Assembly (NCBI RefSeq): GCF_050624435.1
Contig: NC_134535.1
Location: forward strand, 126,343,731-126,407,730
Length of the DNA: 64,000 nt
From: Tenrec ecaudatus
Lineage: Eukaryota > Chordata > Mammalia > Afrosoricida > Tenrecidae
Direction of reading: 5' to 3'
Made by a program: the position numbers and the translations under genes. Below are positions 12,246 through 31,745 of the stretch, piece by piece. The notes under the pieces are model-generated. The model was not told the origin of the DNA. It did not search any database and was given only the letters and a program-made list of their open reading frames with translations. The first letter of the stretch is position 1. Each line of letters begins with the position of its first letter.

Positions 12246-12519
12246 ATGCCTCATCTTTTTTAAACATGGATGTCTTTTCCTAATTCTCAGGTAAAATGGA
12301 CACAGGTTGCTCCCAAGTGACTTGTGACATATTATGCGCAATAACTGGTAAGCTACAGAAGGATAAAATTCACAAAAGAAACTTAGAGCGTTTCATTGAG
12401 TTCCTCCCACGTCTGGAATCTCTGAGGATGACTCACTTAGCTCCCCACCCTGCCATTCACCCGGGGGGCGGGGGGGAGGATCTGGGGCAAGTCTTAGTGT
12501 GCTGTGCCATGGTGGTAGT

Positions 12520-13062
12520 TACATAATCGTTTGCCAGCTGGAGGATGAAGAGTGAAGAGGTGGAGTCTACTATGTCAATCAGATCCTAGCCAATGAGGTC
12601 TCTGTGTGGGCATGGCTTTCTCTTAAGAATTCTGGGAAATCTGGGATTTCCTCCTTGGAGGCAGAAGACACACTTTCTCTGCTCAGCTGACAAGACACAT
12701 GGAACTACGCTAGTGGCCCGAGCTGGACAAGCCACATGGGCCTACCCTGATGCAACCAGACCACTGAAGCTGGTCTCCAGCCACATGGAGACCCCCTGCC
12801 AGCGCTGAAATGCTCACAACACCACTGGATCCAGACTTTCTACCCACTGGCCTGTGATCGTCCTGCATTCGGTGTCATTGCATGTGTTTCGTGAGGCTGA
12901 AGAGGACTTTATAGATTGGTATCGGACTTATGGGCTTGGACTGGACTGGGTTGGAATGCTTTCTTAACATACAATTACCCTTTATATAAAACTCCCTCTT
13001 ATACACATATGAGTTTTTATGGATTTGTTTCTCTAGGCAACCCAACCTAACACACATGCAAA
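12520..13062 (+). repeat. Interspersed repeat, fullest plus-strand copy
   Basis: Runs from GTTACATAATCGTTTGCCAG through GTCTCTGTGTGGGCATGGCT and GACTGGGTTGGAATGCTTTC to GTTTCTCTAGGCAACCCAAC and CTAACACA. Inverted relative to 4503-4975. Confidence 0.65.
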
Positions 13063-13299
13063 GCCCATACCCTGCACACTGCACACGCCGCAGCAAAGAA
13101 GGAATTCCTTCAGTTTAATTTATCAATGGGAAATCTTGCTCATCAGCAAAGACTGAAGCCAGATAAACTGTAGATTCCCTATGGCAGTGATAGACTTCCT
13201 TTTTCAGTTACTTGTCAGACCACAGGTTCATTTCTTGGTATTACCCTGTAGCGGGTATAATTGTGTCCTCCAAAGAGATATATTTGGCATATGGGTTCA

Positions 13300-13920
13300 A
13301 TAGGGTTCTCTAGAGAAGCAAAAGCAGATAGATGATAGATAGATAGATAGATAGATGATAGATAGATTTATGTCATGAAGATAGCTCACGCATTTTTAGA
13401 ATAGTGTAAGTCCAGTCTGGTTTCAAGTTGTGGACTAGTTAGTACACTGGATGCTTCTCCAGGCTCACATAGCTTAAGGGCTGATAAATCCAGGAGAGGC
13501 AAGAACATCACAGGCTGCAGAGGTAGATGAATTCAAAGGCCGCAGGTCAGATGTCTCTCTGGACTGGCAGGCAATATGGCAGGAAGTTGGTTCAAGTCCA
13601 AAGAACCAGAGGTCAACAATCCAGAAACAGGATCCCGACCCAGCAAAAAGCAAGCAAGCTTTCCGCCAATATCTCTTTATTTAGGAAGTTGGCCACAGCC
13701 CACGGGAAACCTCCTTTCAATTGCATCAGGCTTGTGACCTGAGTAAGGGCTTGCACGCTACCCTAAGCTTCTTACAACGGCTTCACTGCTCCCAGCAGAT
13801 CCCATCATGGAAACGGTCACATTATGTTAAATCACATCCAAAGGGAATTCCAGGCCTGGACTGTTGAATGACTGTGAATCTCGATGCAGTCAAGTTGACA
13901 CAAAACCTAACTGTCACATC
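13300..13920 (-). repeat. Interspersed repeat of related type with GATA microsatellite
   Basis: TAGGGTTCTCTAGAGAAGCA at left, CAGTCAAGTTGACACAAAAC at right: the layout of an old eutherian repeat that starts GTGTCAACTTGACTG on its own strand. A (GATA)n run lies at 13326-13369. Confidence 0.6.
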
Positions 13921-13924
13921 ATAA

Positions 13925-14790
13925 GCTAGTCCGCAACAATAATGTTCTACATCCTGCTTCGGGGAATAGCGACTGAGGTCGGAACAGCTAGTGAGTGGTC
14001 GTCCAAGGTGCGGCTACTGTGTTTCACAGCTGGACGAAAGAGGGAGGATAACTGAAGACCTAGGGACGCTATCAGTGCAATGGACCATGTGAACGCCAGT
14101 GCCCTCAGCCCTGAAACCCTGGCTCTCACTACAAACTGCTCTGGGGGAAAATCGCATTAGGAAGATCTGGATAAAATGAGAGAAAAACATGGAACAGAAT
14201 TCAAAATTACTTAACCATGCACAACCCGGATTTCCTGGTCAGATAGAGACTGGTGAAATCCCTGAGACTACGACTCTCGTCACCCTTCAGATCTGGAAAT
14301 GAGCTCACCCCGGTGGCTCGATTTCAGCCAGATGATTTGCTGCTGTTCTTAGGTGTCAGGAAGTTGGTTCCAACTCACAGCGACGATAGAATGAAACACT
14401 GCCTCGTCCGCTGTCCTGCTCCCAATTGTTATGTTTGAGCCCATTGTTGCAGCCACTGCGTCCCTCCATCCCATTGAGGGTCAGCCTCAAATGAGATGCA
14501 GTCTTACAGGCGTGCAAGAACACCAGGGAGGCTAGAATCATCAACCATTTGAAGCCAAAGGGGCAGCATTTCCTCCAGGGCAACCTTGAGAATTGTTAGG
14601 AAAGAGTGGGGAGCAGAAACCGGAAACACAGGGCAAAGAGAACCATAATGCTACATTGTCAGGACTGCAATCAATGACATGAAACAAAATATGTATGAAC
14701 TGTTGAATGGGAAACCCTCCTCCTCTGTAAACCTTTAACCGATTCCTAACAGAAGTTTTAAAGATGCTTCCGTCCAAACTTCCAGAGTCT
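13925..14790 (+). mobile_element. LINE-1-like 3' region (third, afrotherian family), split by RTE
   Basis: GGACGAAAGAGGGAGGATAA, GAATTCAAAATTACTTAACC and CTGGTCAGATAGAGACTGGT left of the RTE fragment; ATGAAACAAAATATGTATGA then CTGTAAACCTTTAACC right of it. Order matches what I recall of afrotherian L1 3' UTRs. Confidence 0.6.
14350..14500 (-). mobile_element. RTE/BovB LINE 3' end fragment
   Basis: Inverted tail GTTGGTTCCAACTCACAGCG, GAATGAAACACTGCCTCGTC and TTTGAGCCCATTGTTGCAGC, TCCATCCCATTGAGGG. It interrupts a LINE-1-like 3' region (13930-14790). Confidence 0.78.
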
Positions 14791-15407
14791 TCGAGTGTGG
14801 CCTTGTTTGGAAATGGCGTTTCTGCAGACGTCATCAAATGAAGACGAGGTCACACTGGATTTGGGTGGGCCCTAGTCCAATGACAGGTGTCCCTATGAGA
14901 AGATTTCGACACAGAGACAAAGGTAGATATAGAGATTAAGGTGATGGGTCTATGAGGCACGGAACAGCAGGATCGCCAGCAACCACTGCGAGGTTGAAAG
15001 AGGAGAAGGATCTTCCCAGAGTCTTCAGAGAGCATGGCCAACACCAGCAATGTATAATCATACAATTTTGATTATAAAAGAAGAGAAGTTCATCACAGAT
15101 TATGTTTCAATATCTTAATTTTTCTGCAATCCCTCTTCTTTTCCTGGAAGGATCCATCTTCACCACCTTAAACACTGCAGTCCATAGTACACGGTCAAGT
15201 CCACTGCATTTGCTACGTGGGAGGAGTAAGTGGTGGTGATTACAGCCCCCAGAGTAAAGGCATAAGGTAAAGGGCTGTGTGCTATTTGGAGCACAGAGGC
15301 GACCTCTCGTCATTCCTCTTTGATTCTAAGGCCCTTTAATTAGAGTTTGTTATGGATTGAATGGTTTCCCCCCAAAAAAAGTGTTGTAAATGCTAATGTC
15401 TATATTT
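14791..15407. other. No gene; unassigned
   Basis: No supported feature was seen. Confidence 0.4.
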
Positions 15408-15600
15408 ATTCCTGGTGGCGTAGTGGGTTAGGACTTGGGCTGGTAACCACAGGGTCAGCAGTGTGAAACCACCAGCTACTCTGAAGGAGAAAGATGAGGC
15501 TTTCTACTCTCGTAACGATTTCCCGTCTCGAAACCGCACAGGATAGCTCTACTCTGTCCGATAGAGTCTCTGAGTCCGAATCCACGTGATAGCAGTGAGT
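15408..15600 (+). mobile_element. AfroSINE
   Basis: CCTGGTGGCGTAGTGGGTTA head, GGAGAAAGATGAGGCTTTCT, AGCTCTACTCTGTCCGATAG and GTCCGAATCCACGTGATAGC. Confidence 0.88.
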
Positions 15601-15775
15601 TTTTATGGTTGTCATTGTTGTAGCTGTCGTTTCATACTTACACATACTCGTGGATGGAATGCCATCTGTAAATAGGGTTCTCTTTGTTTTGTTAATTAGG
15701 TTGTATCCATGTAGACTGTGCCTGGAACCAGTACATTTTGAGATACTGAAGGAGCCGTTTAGGTGCAGAAGCCAA

Positions 15776-15860
15776 ACCTACTGCCATCGAGACAATCCGA
15801 CTCACACCGTCCTACCGGACAGAGTAGATGCCCTCTTTGGATTTCTGAGACTTTAAGAGG
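15776..15860 (-). mobile_element. AfroSINE tail fragment
   Basis: TACTGCCATCGAGACAATCC then GACTCACACCGTCCTACCGG, the reverse complement of the family tail, followed by TTTCTGAGACT. Confidence 0.65.
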
Positions 15861-16542
15861 CTCTACGGGAGCAGACTGCCTCATTCTTCTCCCTTCTCCA
15901 GCTAACTTGGAGTGAGCCAGTCAGTGTGGACCACGCTCTGCCACCAGGACTCCTTTCGGGCACCGGAGCAGGCTCAGGTGGGGAGAGCTGAGGCCCTGCT
16001 GCCTCACCAACGAACCAAAGCTGAAGGAGACCAGGATTTTTCTCCCAGCGCAGACAGAGAGCTCCGGTTCCCAGAACCGCGCGCCCTGAACTCAGACTTC
16101 CAATTGCTCTGAAAAGGATCACATTAGAATATCAAGGTCAGAATGGGGCTGGGGGTGAGAGGGAAGGGGTGGTGGTAATATGAACCAAAACTCAAAATCC
16201 CAAAAGAAACAGGCTTTCTGGTTGCTAGAGAATGGTAGAAGCCCACGAGTATGGCTCTTACCTTCAAGTCTGGAACCAAACTCACCCCCCCCCCCCCCCC
16301 CCCCCGTGTTAGTCAATCATTTAAGATCAAAAGGGTAGATTTCCCCAAGGGCAAGGTACAGAGGGTTAGGAAAGAAGTTATGGAAATAGAAAACACAGAG
16401 AAGAAAGGAAATAAGTGATGGTACTTTAAGCAATTATAACGGATGAGTTGAAACTAAGAGTCTATGAATTGCCGAAGGCAAAACTGATGACCTGCTCTGT
16501 AAACCTTTACCTAATTTGCAATGATAAGTTTTTTAACCATGA
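15861..16542 (+). mobile_element. LINE-1-like 3' region (third family)
   Basis: ACCAAAACTCAAAATCCCAA, CTAGAGAATGGTAGAAGCCC and CTCTGTAAACCTTTACCTAA. A poly-C run interrupts it at 16285. Confidence 0.6.
16285..16305. repeat. 21-base poly-C run
   Basis: Twenty-one consecutive C. Length may be unreliable in assembly, and the run can form i-motif/G-quadruplex structures. Confidence 0.95.
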
Positions 16543-16777
16543 CTGGTGGGGGGGATGTTAAACAGTCATCAACTTACACTAGCCACTCTGCTAGGGCGAC
16601 TACGACCGTCCCTAAGAAAATCCTCCTGTTGTCCGTTTTCAATGCTAACTTTCCATTTTAGAATTCACCTAACAGCAGTTTCTAGCCTGTGGCCATTTCT
16701 CATCACTAATTATTTTTGCAAGGAGGAGGCTATTCTGGTTCTTGTGTTTATTTGTTTGAAATTCCCTTCCGCTAGCC

Positions 16778-16968
16778 CAGGGGTTCTCAACCTTCCTCAC
16801 GCTGTGACCCTTTCATACAGTTCCTCATGTGTGGTGACCCCCTGTCATAAATTTATTTTTGTTGCTACTTCATCACTGTCATTTTGCTACTGTTGTGAAT
16901 CGGGTGACCCCTGTGAAAGGGTCTTTCGACCCACAAAGGGGTCACGACCCACAGGTTGAGAACCGCTG
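16778..16968 (+). mobile_element. SPIN-type hAT MITE, internally deleted
   Basis: Has the SPIN ends (CAGGGGTTCTCAACCTTCCT at left, GGTTGAGAACCGCTG at right) joined by a shortened interior of about 190 bases. Flanking 8-mers CGCTAGCC and CGCTAGAG agree at six of eight positions. Confidence 0.92.
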
Positions 16969-16976
16969 CGCTAGAG

Positions 16977-17505
16977 CCTTTGGGTCCAGCCCCACGGAAC
17001 ATTCGGCTCTAGCACTTGGTATAGTAGACAGTTCAACCCAGAGAGGACATTTTTACTACTGACTAAACCCACCTAGAAAACAGATAAGGGCATGCTGAAT
17101 TTCTTTTTAATGATTATGAAGTCATCATGTGGCATTACAGAAATGAGAAAATCCTTTGACGATTTTCAGATGACATATGGAATCAGCCTGTACCTCCGCA
17201 GTTGATCCTTTAAGCTTTCCAACAACCAAACCCTCACTGCGGCACACGGTCTTCTGAATGAGGATCGTGTATGTTTCATGGGCTTGGAAAGCAGAGAGAC
17301 TATGGTGCCTGGTGTTGGGGGTGTTCATGCTAATGCGCAATACCAAAGAATACAAGACGAACTCTTTCTTTAATGACAATTAAATACTCATACCAAACAC
17401 CCCACTCTTCATGACACAGTAGCTCTTTACTCCATTCCCTTTCTGTTGTTCCAAGTTCCGCCTGTGGAATAAAGCTAGTCAGCCAGAACTGAGCTATCAG
17501 CATGC
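16977..17505. other. Between SPIN and the C1S 3' end; unassigned
   Basis: Unique-looking sequence downstream of the C1S poly(A) signal. Confidence 0.4.
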
Positions 17506-17907
17506 TTTATTATAACTAAGAATGATAAACAGAACTTCAGAGCTACGAAAGAGAAACAACCAAGGATGCTCCAACAGCAAGATTTCAGAGTCATCAGGAA
17601 AGGGAACTCCCTACTGAAAATGCAGAATAGGGGCGCCCTCCCCGTGGTGTTGTTGTCTATAGCAGGCACTGAGCGGGGTGGGGGCGAGACGCCACAGATT
17701 CAGAGCGCAACTGAACAATGAGGCCAATGCACCATCAAGTTCTCCTCTCAGGTGTCCTGACAGGTTCTAGCTCAATCTTACTCCTATGCCTTCTCTCGGT
17801 CACAGTGAAGTAGTAAGACTATCGGGAGGAACTGAAAGCAATGGACTGGTCACACCAATCCGGAGACTCATGATGCTCCTTGGAAAGGGTGGCCGTGAAG
17901 GTCCGGC
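17506..17907 (-). other. C1S: Probable C1S 3' UTR with AATAAA
   Basis: The first AATAAA downstream of the C1S stop on the minus strand is at 17511-17506, about 400 bases from the stop. No obvious repeat occupies the stretch. The cleavage site itself cannot be seen. Confidence 0.5.
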
Positions 17908-26345
<8,438 letters not shown>

Positions 26346-26350
<5 letters not shown>

Positions 26351-26423
26351 CACTGGTGATTTGTCCAACCCGATGAGCAGCACGTCCCTCGGTCCTGGCT
26401 CTCTGCACTTCTGGACTTTGAAG
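26346..26423 (-). CDS. C1S: C1S exon with initiator ATG and end of 5' UTR
   Basis: The start codon is at 26350-26348 and only five coding bases (ATGTG) precede a consensus donor GTAAGT. They join to the next exon as ATG TGG, giving Met-Trp as in human C1S. The 5' edge at 26423 is inferred from a good polypyrimidine-AG acceptor just upstream, so the remaining 73 bases would be 5' UTR. Any earlier non-coding exon or the transcription start was not identified. Confidence 0.8.
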
Positions 26424-26652
26424 CTAAGGGCAGGGAAGGCCTGGCTGTATTTGTCTACTACATACAGGCACCTGCTTTGGTGGCGAGGGTCATCAGTGTC
26501 GCCGTCACATCATATCGTTAAGCAGAACCCTGTCACTATGAACCACCGTGCGCTACACGGATTTACACAGATCCTCTCACCCCGTCCCCGGTCCAGACTA
26601 CACTGAGAGCTTGTCTCTCTCGCCCTGCTTCCCTCGACATTCTCCCAGTCAG

Positions 26653-26664
26653 TCTCTGTCTCTG

Positions 26665-26738
<74 letters not shown>
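26653..26738. repeat. (TCTCTG)n then (TC)n microsatellite upstream of C1S
   Basis: About 85 bases of polypyrimidine, 230 bases upstream of the C1S 5' UTR exon. Mirror-symmetric and able to form triplex (H-DNA). Confidence 0.95.
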
Positions 26739-26741
<3 letters not shown>

Positions 26742-28009
26742 GATATGAGGGCTTTCTCTGAGCTTTCTACTTCCTTGATTTTCTATTCCGTGTTCTCCAC
26801 CTCCACACTTCCAAGCCTCTTTCCTACCCGCACAAGGCAACGCCCCTCTTTCCACCCTGAGTTTGAGGAGTTTCACCCGATGTCACTTCAGACAAAGTCT
26901 CTTTGCCACATTTGCTGTGGCAAGCGGTTCTGGGCTGCTCTCATGGCCACTGATGGAGGCAGCAGCTGCCTTCGCAGGGAAGGCTCCCGCCTGGGGACCA
27001 AGGGGGTGGGAGCAGAAGTGCTGCTGCGGGTTAGGCACGTTTGCATGGGGCAAGCAAAGGGGAGCCACTGAGATGCAAGAGGCATAAAAGGAAACAAAAG
27101 ATACTGTCTCAGTTCCCTACCGTAATTGTCCAGGTTTGTTTTGGGATGTGTGTGTGTGTATTGGGATTTTTTTGTTTTTGTGTTGTTTTTCCCTCTTTAC
27201 TAAAGGCAATGAAGATCTTCCCACCATTCCTAAAAAAAATCTTGCCCAAAGTATTTTTAACCCAGAAAACAGTAGTAGGCAGTGGGGTGATTGGGAAGTG
27301 AGTGGGGTCAACCTAAGAGAAATAGCTTCTCTTTGTCCTGTATCCTTTTATTTATAACTTTTCCCCTACTCCTCCTGATTTTTATTTTTACTTTTTTGGC
27401 TCCATACCTGCCTGTCTTTGCCCCGAACCTTCCCACCCAGGATTTTCTGCCTCTCTTTTCCCTCCATTAAAGCTCTGGCTCTTTTCATTTATTTGTTTAT
27501 TTGAATGAGGTTATTTTTTACCTTCAGAAGCTGATGGGAACAAGTGGGCCAGTGGGCATGCTCTCGGGGAGCAGCACCGGGTGTGGACGATCCCTCTGCA
27601 GCACCTCCGCCGGCCTCCTTGTCCTGGTTCTGGGCAGATGAGTCTCAACCGACCGACCGAGTGGGCTTGTCTGAAATTCCCTGACTTTCACAAAGAGGGG
27701 GCTGGGAGACCAGGACTTAGGACAAGAGTAACTCGATCATGATATTGGAGCTCCCTCTGCTTTTGAAAGAAGAACTGCAGTCTCTTCCTTGCGGGGAGTC
27801 CGCTATCCAGGCTGCCCGAGGCATGAGGAGTTTCACGGATTGCCCAACGCTCTTTTTCAGCCAAAGGGTGTGTTACCAAGTTTTCAGGGAAGTCAGGTGA
27901 TTTTTGAGAAAAGGCGGGGATTGATAACACGGGGAAGAAGCCAAGTCAAAAAAGTCCAGCCTTCCAGCTATATGCGAATCCCGATTTAAAAGAGACGAGC
28001 GATCAGAAC
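26739..28009. other. C1S upstream region; unassigned
   Basis: No coding exon was recognised. Could include a C1S promoter or non-coding first exon, but no specific element can be supported. Confidence 0.4.
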
Positions 28010-29000
28010 ATGGCTCAAACAAATGGAAGAAACTATGAAGTGAAAGACCTGAACAGAAGATTTCAAAGCACAGCTCAAGAAGACAAAGCCACGTTATCAT
28101 CATGGAACGTGCAGACACCTACAGTCAGAAACATCCAAAGGGAAGAACGCACTTGGCAGATATCTCGAGCTGAAAGAATAGAAGAAAAAGAAAAGCAGTT
28201 CTGTTTTTAAAACTATTCGTTTTTAAAAAATGGAATGGAAGAGAAAAATCAAACCTCGTGTGGCAATAGTGAAGTTCTGGGGTTTTGCTTTTAACATCGT
28301 CTAAGATTTCGGTGTCCACGGAAGCAGCAGTTACAAAACTTCAGATGACGAATTGCACTGGGCAAATTTGCTGCACAAAGACCCTTGAAAAGTATTCACA
28401 AGCAAAGGCATCCCTTTGAAGGCCCAGGGGCACCTGACCCAAGCCTTGACTATTGGTATTTTCAATCATCTCTGACACAGGCGAAAGTAGACAATGGCTA
28501 AGGAGACTCGAGAATTGGTTGGTTGGAATGACAGTTGACAAAGAATAGCGAAATGACCCTGGACTGTTCGACCCCCATGGCAGCTACTCGGGGAAAAGGT
28601 GAGACGATCTGTCCCCGTAACGACCGACAGCCTAGAATCCCTATGGACAGCCTGCTCTGAGTTGATATGAGTCAAAATCAGGTCGATGGCAGTGGGTTAG
28701 GTTTAGTTTTGGGTTTGGTCAGAGGAACAAACAAATGTGTCTTGGCAGAAGCTCAACCAGAATGCTCCTTGGAAGCGAGGATGGAGAGACTTTGTCTCAC
28801 GTCCTCTGGGCATGTTGTTTATCAGAAGGCACCAATTCCTGAAGAAGAGCGTCCTGCTTGGAAGTTCGGCAACAAAAGAAGAAAACCCTCAACAAGATGG
28901 ATGGACCCAGTGGCTGCAGATTGGCTCAAGCGTACAGCGGTGAGGACGGGCAGGGCTGGCAGTGTTTGCTGCTGTGGGCACAGGGCCGCTGAGTCACAAC
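28010..29000 (+). mobile_element. RTE/BovB LINE, 3' part, internally deleted
   Basis: Starts with GACCTGAACAGAAGATTTCA and CACAGCTCAAGAAGACAAAG, the endonuclease-to-RT linker region of the afrotherian RTE. It then jumps near 28280-28310 to the C-terminal region (CACGGAAGCAGCAGTTACAA, TTTGCTGCACAAAGACCC, GCACCTGACCCAAGCC). It ends with GCAGTGTTTGCTGCTGTGGG, CACAGGGCCGCTGAGTCACA. The reverse transcriptase core is missing, and no full-length frame remains. Confidence 0.82.
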
Positions 29001-29427
29001 CTGCTTTCTGGAACCTGGCAATTCTGCCCTCAAGGAGGTGGAGCCTGACCCCACTCCTTTAGAATGGGCTTTGCTTGCCGTGCTTCAGAATAGAGAAGGG
29101 GCAGGGGAAAGAACTTTACACCAAAGAACCCTGATAGGGTGACCCCAGCCAGGTGATCAAGGTCAATCTGACCAGTGAGAGGTGTACTAGAGCTTAAATG
29201 CTGAGCGCTAGGTTGGAGCCCTGGTCCATTTTTGAGTCTCCACATTGATTCAGCCTCCATGGAGTTCTTTCTGACCTTCGACCCGCAGTGCGCAAAGCTT
29301 CACTCTCTGGCAGAATGTGTTTGAACGTGGGTTGCTACCACTCTCCTTGTCGGTTCCCAGAGGGGCAGCCTCTCTCTCAGTAGACTTGCCTCAGTAGTAG
29401 ACCCTAGAGGGGAATCTGGTTTCTAGG

Positions 29428-29640
29428 AGCCATGCTGGTGCAGGGGGTGACAGGCAGGGCTGCCAAGCAAAAGGTCAGCAGTTCAAATTCACCCGTCACT
29501 CCGAGGGAGAAAGAGGAGATTGTCGGCTCCTGCAAAGATGTTTAGTCTCAGAAACCCAAAGGGACAGTCCTGCTCTGTCCTACAAGGTTGCTCTGAACCG
29601 AAATCCATTCGATGGCAGCCGATTCGGGCCACATAGTCGT
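29428..29640 (+). mobile_element. AfroSINE
   Basis: GGAGCCATGCTGGTGCAGGG, AAGGTCAGCAGTTCAAATTC, GTCCTGCTCTGTCCTACAAG and ACCGAAATCCATTCGATGGC follow the AfroSINE order. Confidence 0.85.
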
Positions 29641-29967
29641 GCGTCATACCCAGACTGCCTTGGACAGAGAGCCCCGGAGCCATGCTTTTCTCATCTGCAG
29701 TCGAGTGCACATCCCAACCACGGTGCCTTTCCCGCAATCGGGATGAAGGGGGCTGCCGGGATCAGGCTTTCATGGCAGCTTCCTCTGCTCTCCAGTTTAA
29801 GTGGCCATGTGCGTGTGACTCCTCAAACACAATCATAACCTGGTGCTACTGGTCTCCCGCGTCCAATGATTTCTCTTTGTCTTGTCTTCGTCCCATTTCA
29901 AATAAAAAAATTAAAAAACTAAACCAACAAGCGGTCCTTGAACTAACGACAAGCTTTTCTTTCTTCT

Positions 29968-31258
29968 TGTGTTTTGTTTTGTTTTTTGTCATTGGTTTGC
30001 TGTTGTTGTTGTTTTGTTGTATATTGTTGCTTGGTTTTGCTCTGTCTTGTTTTTGTGCATGTTATTATCTCCGCAGGTCTGTCTAAATAAGATAGGCTGG
30101 ATGAACAATCTGGAGGAGAAAACAACAGGACTGACAGTTCCGGGGGGACATGGGAGAGGGGGAGGTGGGAGGAAAGGTAGTTGTGTTAACAAACCCAGGG
30201 ACAAGGGAACAGCAAGTGACCCAAATCGCTGGTGAGGAAGGTGTGGGAGGCCTGGTAGGGCGTGACCAAGGGTAATGTAGCCAAGAGGAATTACTGAAAC
30301 CCAAATGAAGGCTGAACATGATAGTGGGACAAGAGAAAATTAAAAGGAAATAGAGGAAAGGACTAGGAGGCAAAGGGCATTTATAGAGGTCTAAATAAAG
30401 GCATGTACATATGCAAATATGTTTATATATGAGGATGGGGAAATAGAAGAAACTCTGAAACTAGTTCTTTATCACAGAGTAGCTAAGGCAAATGGAAGAA
30501 ATTATGAGGCCAAAGAGAGCAAATGCTTTGAGAATGATGAGGGCAAAGAATGTACGGATGTGCTTTATACAATTGATGTATGTCTATGTATGGATTGTGA
30601 TAAGAGTTGTGTGAGCCCCTAATAAAATGTAAAAAAAGGAAAGAAAAGAAATTTTCCAAAGGCAGCCAGAGAAGATCAAGTAGAACATAATCGTGCAAAG
30701 ACCTAGAGGTAGGAAAGCAAAGGGGAAGACCACACCCAGCAGATCTGAACTGAGAGAACTCGAGGAAAAGCCAGGCCTCGAGGTGCAATGAAAACTCTAG
30801 GGGCATTCTACCTCACCGAACGCAGCTGGACCAGAGGCTGCACACTGGTACAGACAGGAACTGGAAACAAGGGATCCAGGGTGGATGATTCCTTCGGATC
30901 AGTGGTGAGAGTGGTGATACTGGGAGGGTGGAGGGAGGGTGGGGTAGAAAAGGGGAACTGATGACAAGGATCTACATATAATCCCCTTCCTGGGGGATGG
31001 ACAACAGAAAAGTGGGTAAATGGAGATGTCAGACAGTGTAAGACATGACAAAATAATAATTTATAAATTATCAAGGGTTCATGAGGGAGGAGGGCAGGGA
31101 GGGAGGGAGGAACATGAAGAGCTGATGCCAGGGGCTCACGTAGAAAGAAGATGTTTTGAGAATGATGATGGCAACAAAAGTACAAGTGTGCTTGGCACAA
31201 TGGATGAATTTATGGATTGTGATAAGAGTTGTATGAGCCCCCAACAAAATGATTTTTT
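29968..31258 (+). mobile_element. Tenrec-type LINE-1-like 3' region (composite)
   Basis: From the T-rich TTGTTTTTGTGCATGTTATT through AATAAGATAGGCTGGATGAA to the terminus TGGATTGTGATAAGAGTTGT, CCCCAACAAAATGATTTT at 31250. A second terminus of a variant type (TTTATACAATTGATGTATGT) lies inside at about 30500-30640. The block is therefore either nested or a product of two insertions. Confidence 0.75.
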
Positions 31259-31269
31259 TTAATTCTGTG

Positions 31270-31745
31270 GTCAAAATATTGCATGATTCGAGAAGCCTCA
31301 AAAGAAGATGGAAAGCATACAGAGCGGCACTGTAGACCTGGCCAACATCCGTCCTCTTCAGGAGGCGGCATATGAGCAAGAGTCCGTGGTGCTGAAGGAA
31401 GAAGTTCAAGCTGCACCAAAAGCATTCGCCAAACACAGAGTTCCAGGCGTGGATGGAAGACCAACTGGAATGCTTCGGCAAGCTGAGGAAGGACTTTTTT
31501 GAATGTGTGGGCCATCCCAAACTGTGGATACCCTTGAGAAGAATGGGAATCCCAGAACACTTCTTTGCGCTTATATGGAACTTGCACACGGATCAAGAGG
31601 CCGTTGGGAACAAAAGAATAGTGCATTGTTTAAAGTCGGGAAAAGTGTGCACGAGGGTTGTGCACTCTCACCACATTTACCCAATTTGTGTGCCACGTAA
31701 AACCACAGATCCAGGGCTTGGAATTTACAACATGCACTGTGGGGA
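31270..31745 (+). mobile_element. RTE/BovB LINE, reverse transcriptase fragment
   Basis: Plus-strand frames read LRRMGIPEHFFALIWNLHTD and QEAVGN, a block of RTE reverse transcriptase. Upstream is GTGGTGCTGAAGGAAGAAGT then TCAAGCTGCACC. The copy is frameshifted and truncated at both ends. Confidence 0.82.

Noticed and set aside
26510-26876. Frames encoding RE/ET or SL repeats
   Set aside because: They are translations of the TC/TCTCTG microsatellite, not genes.
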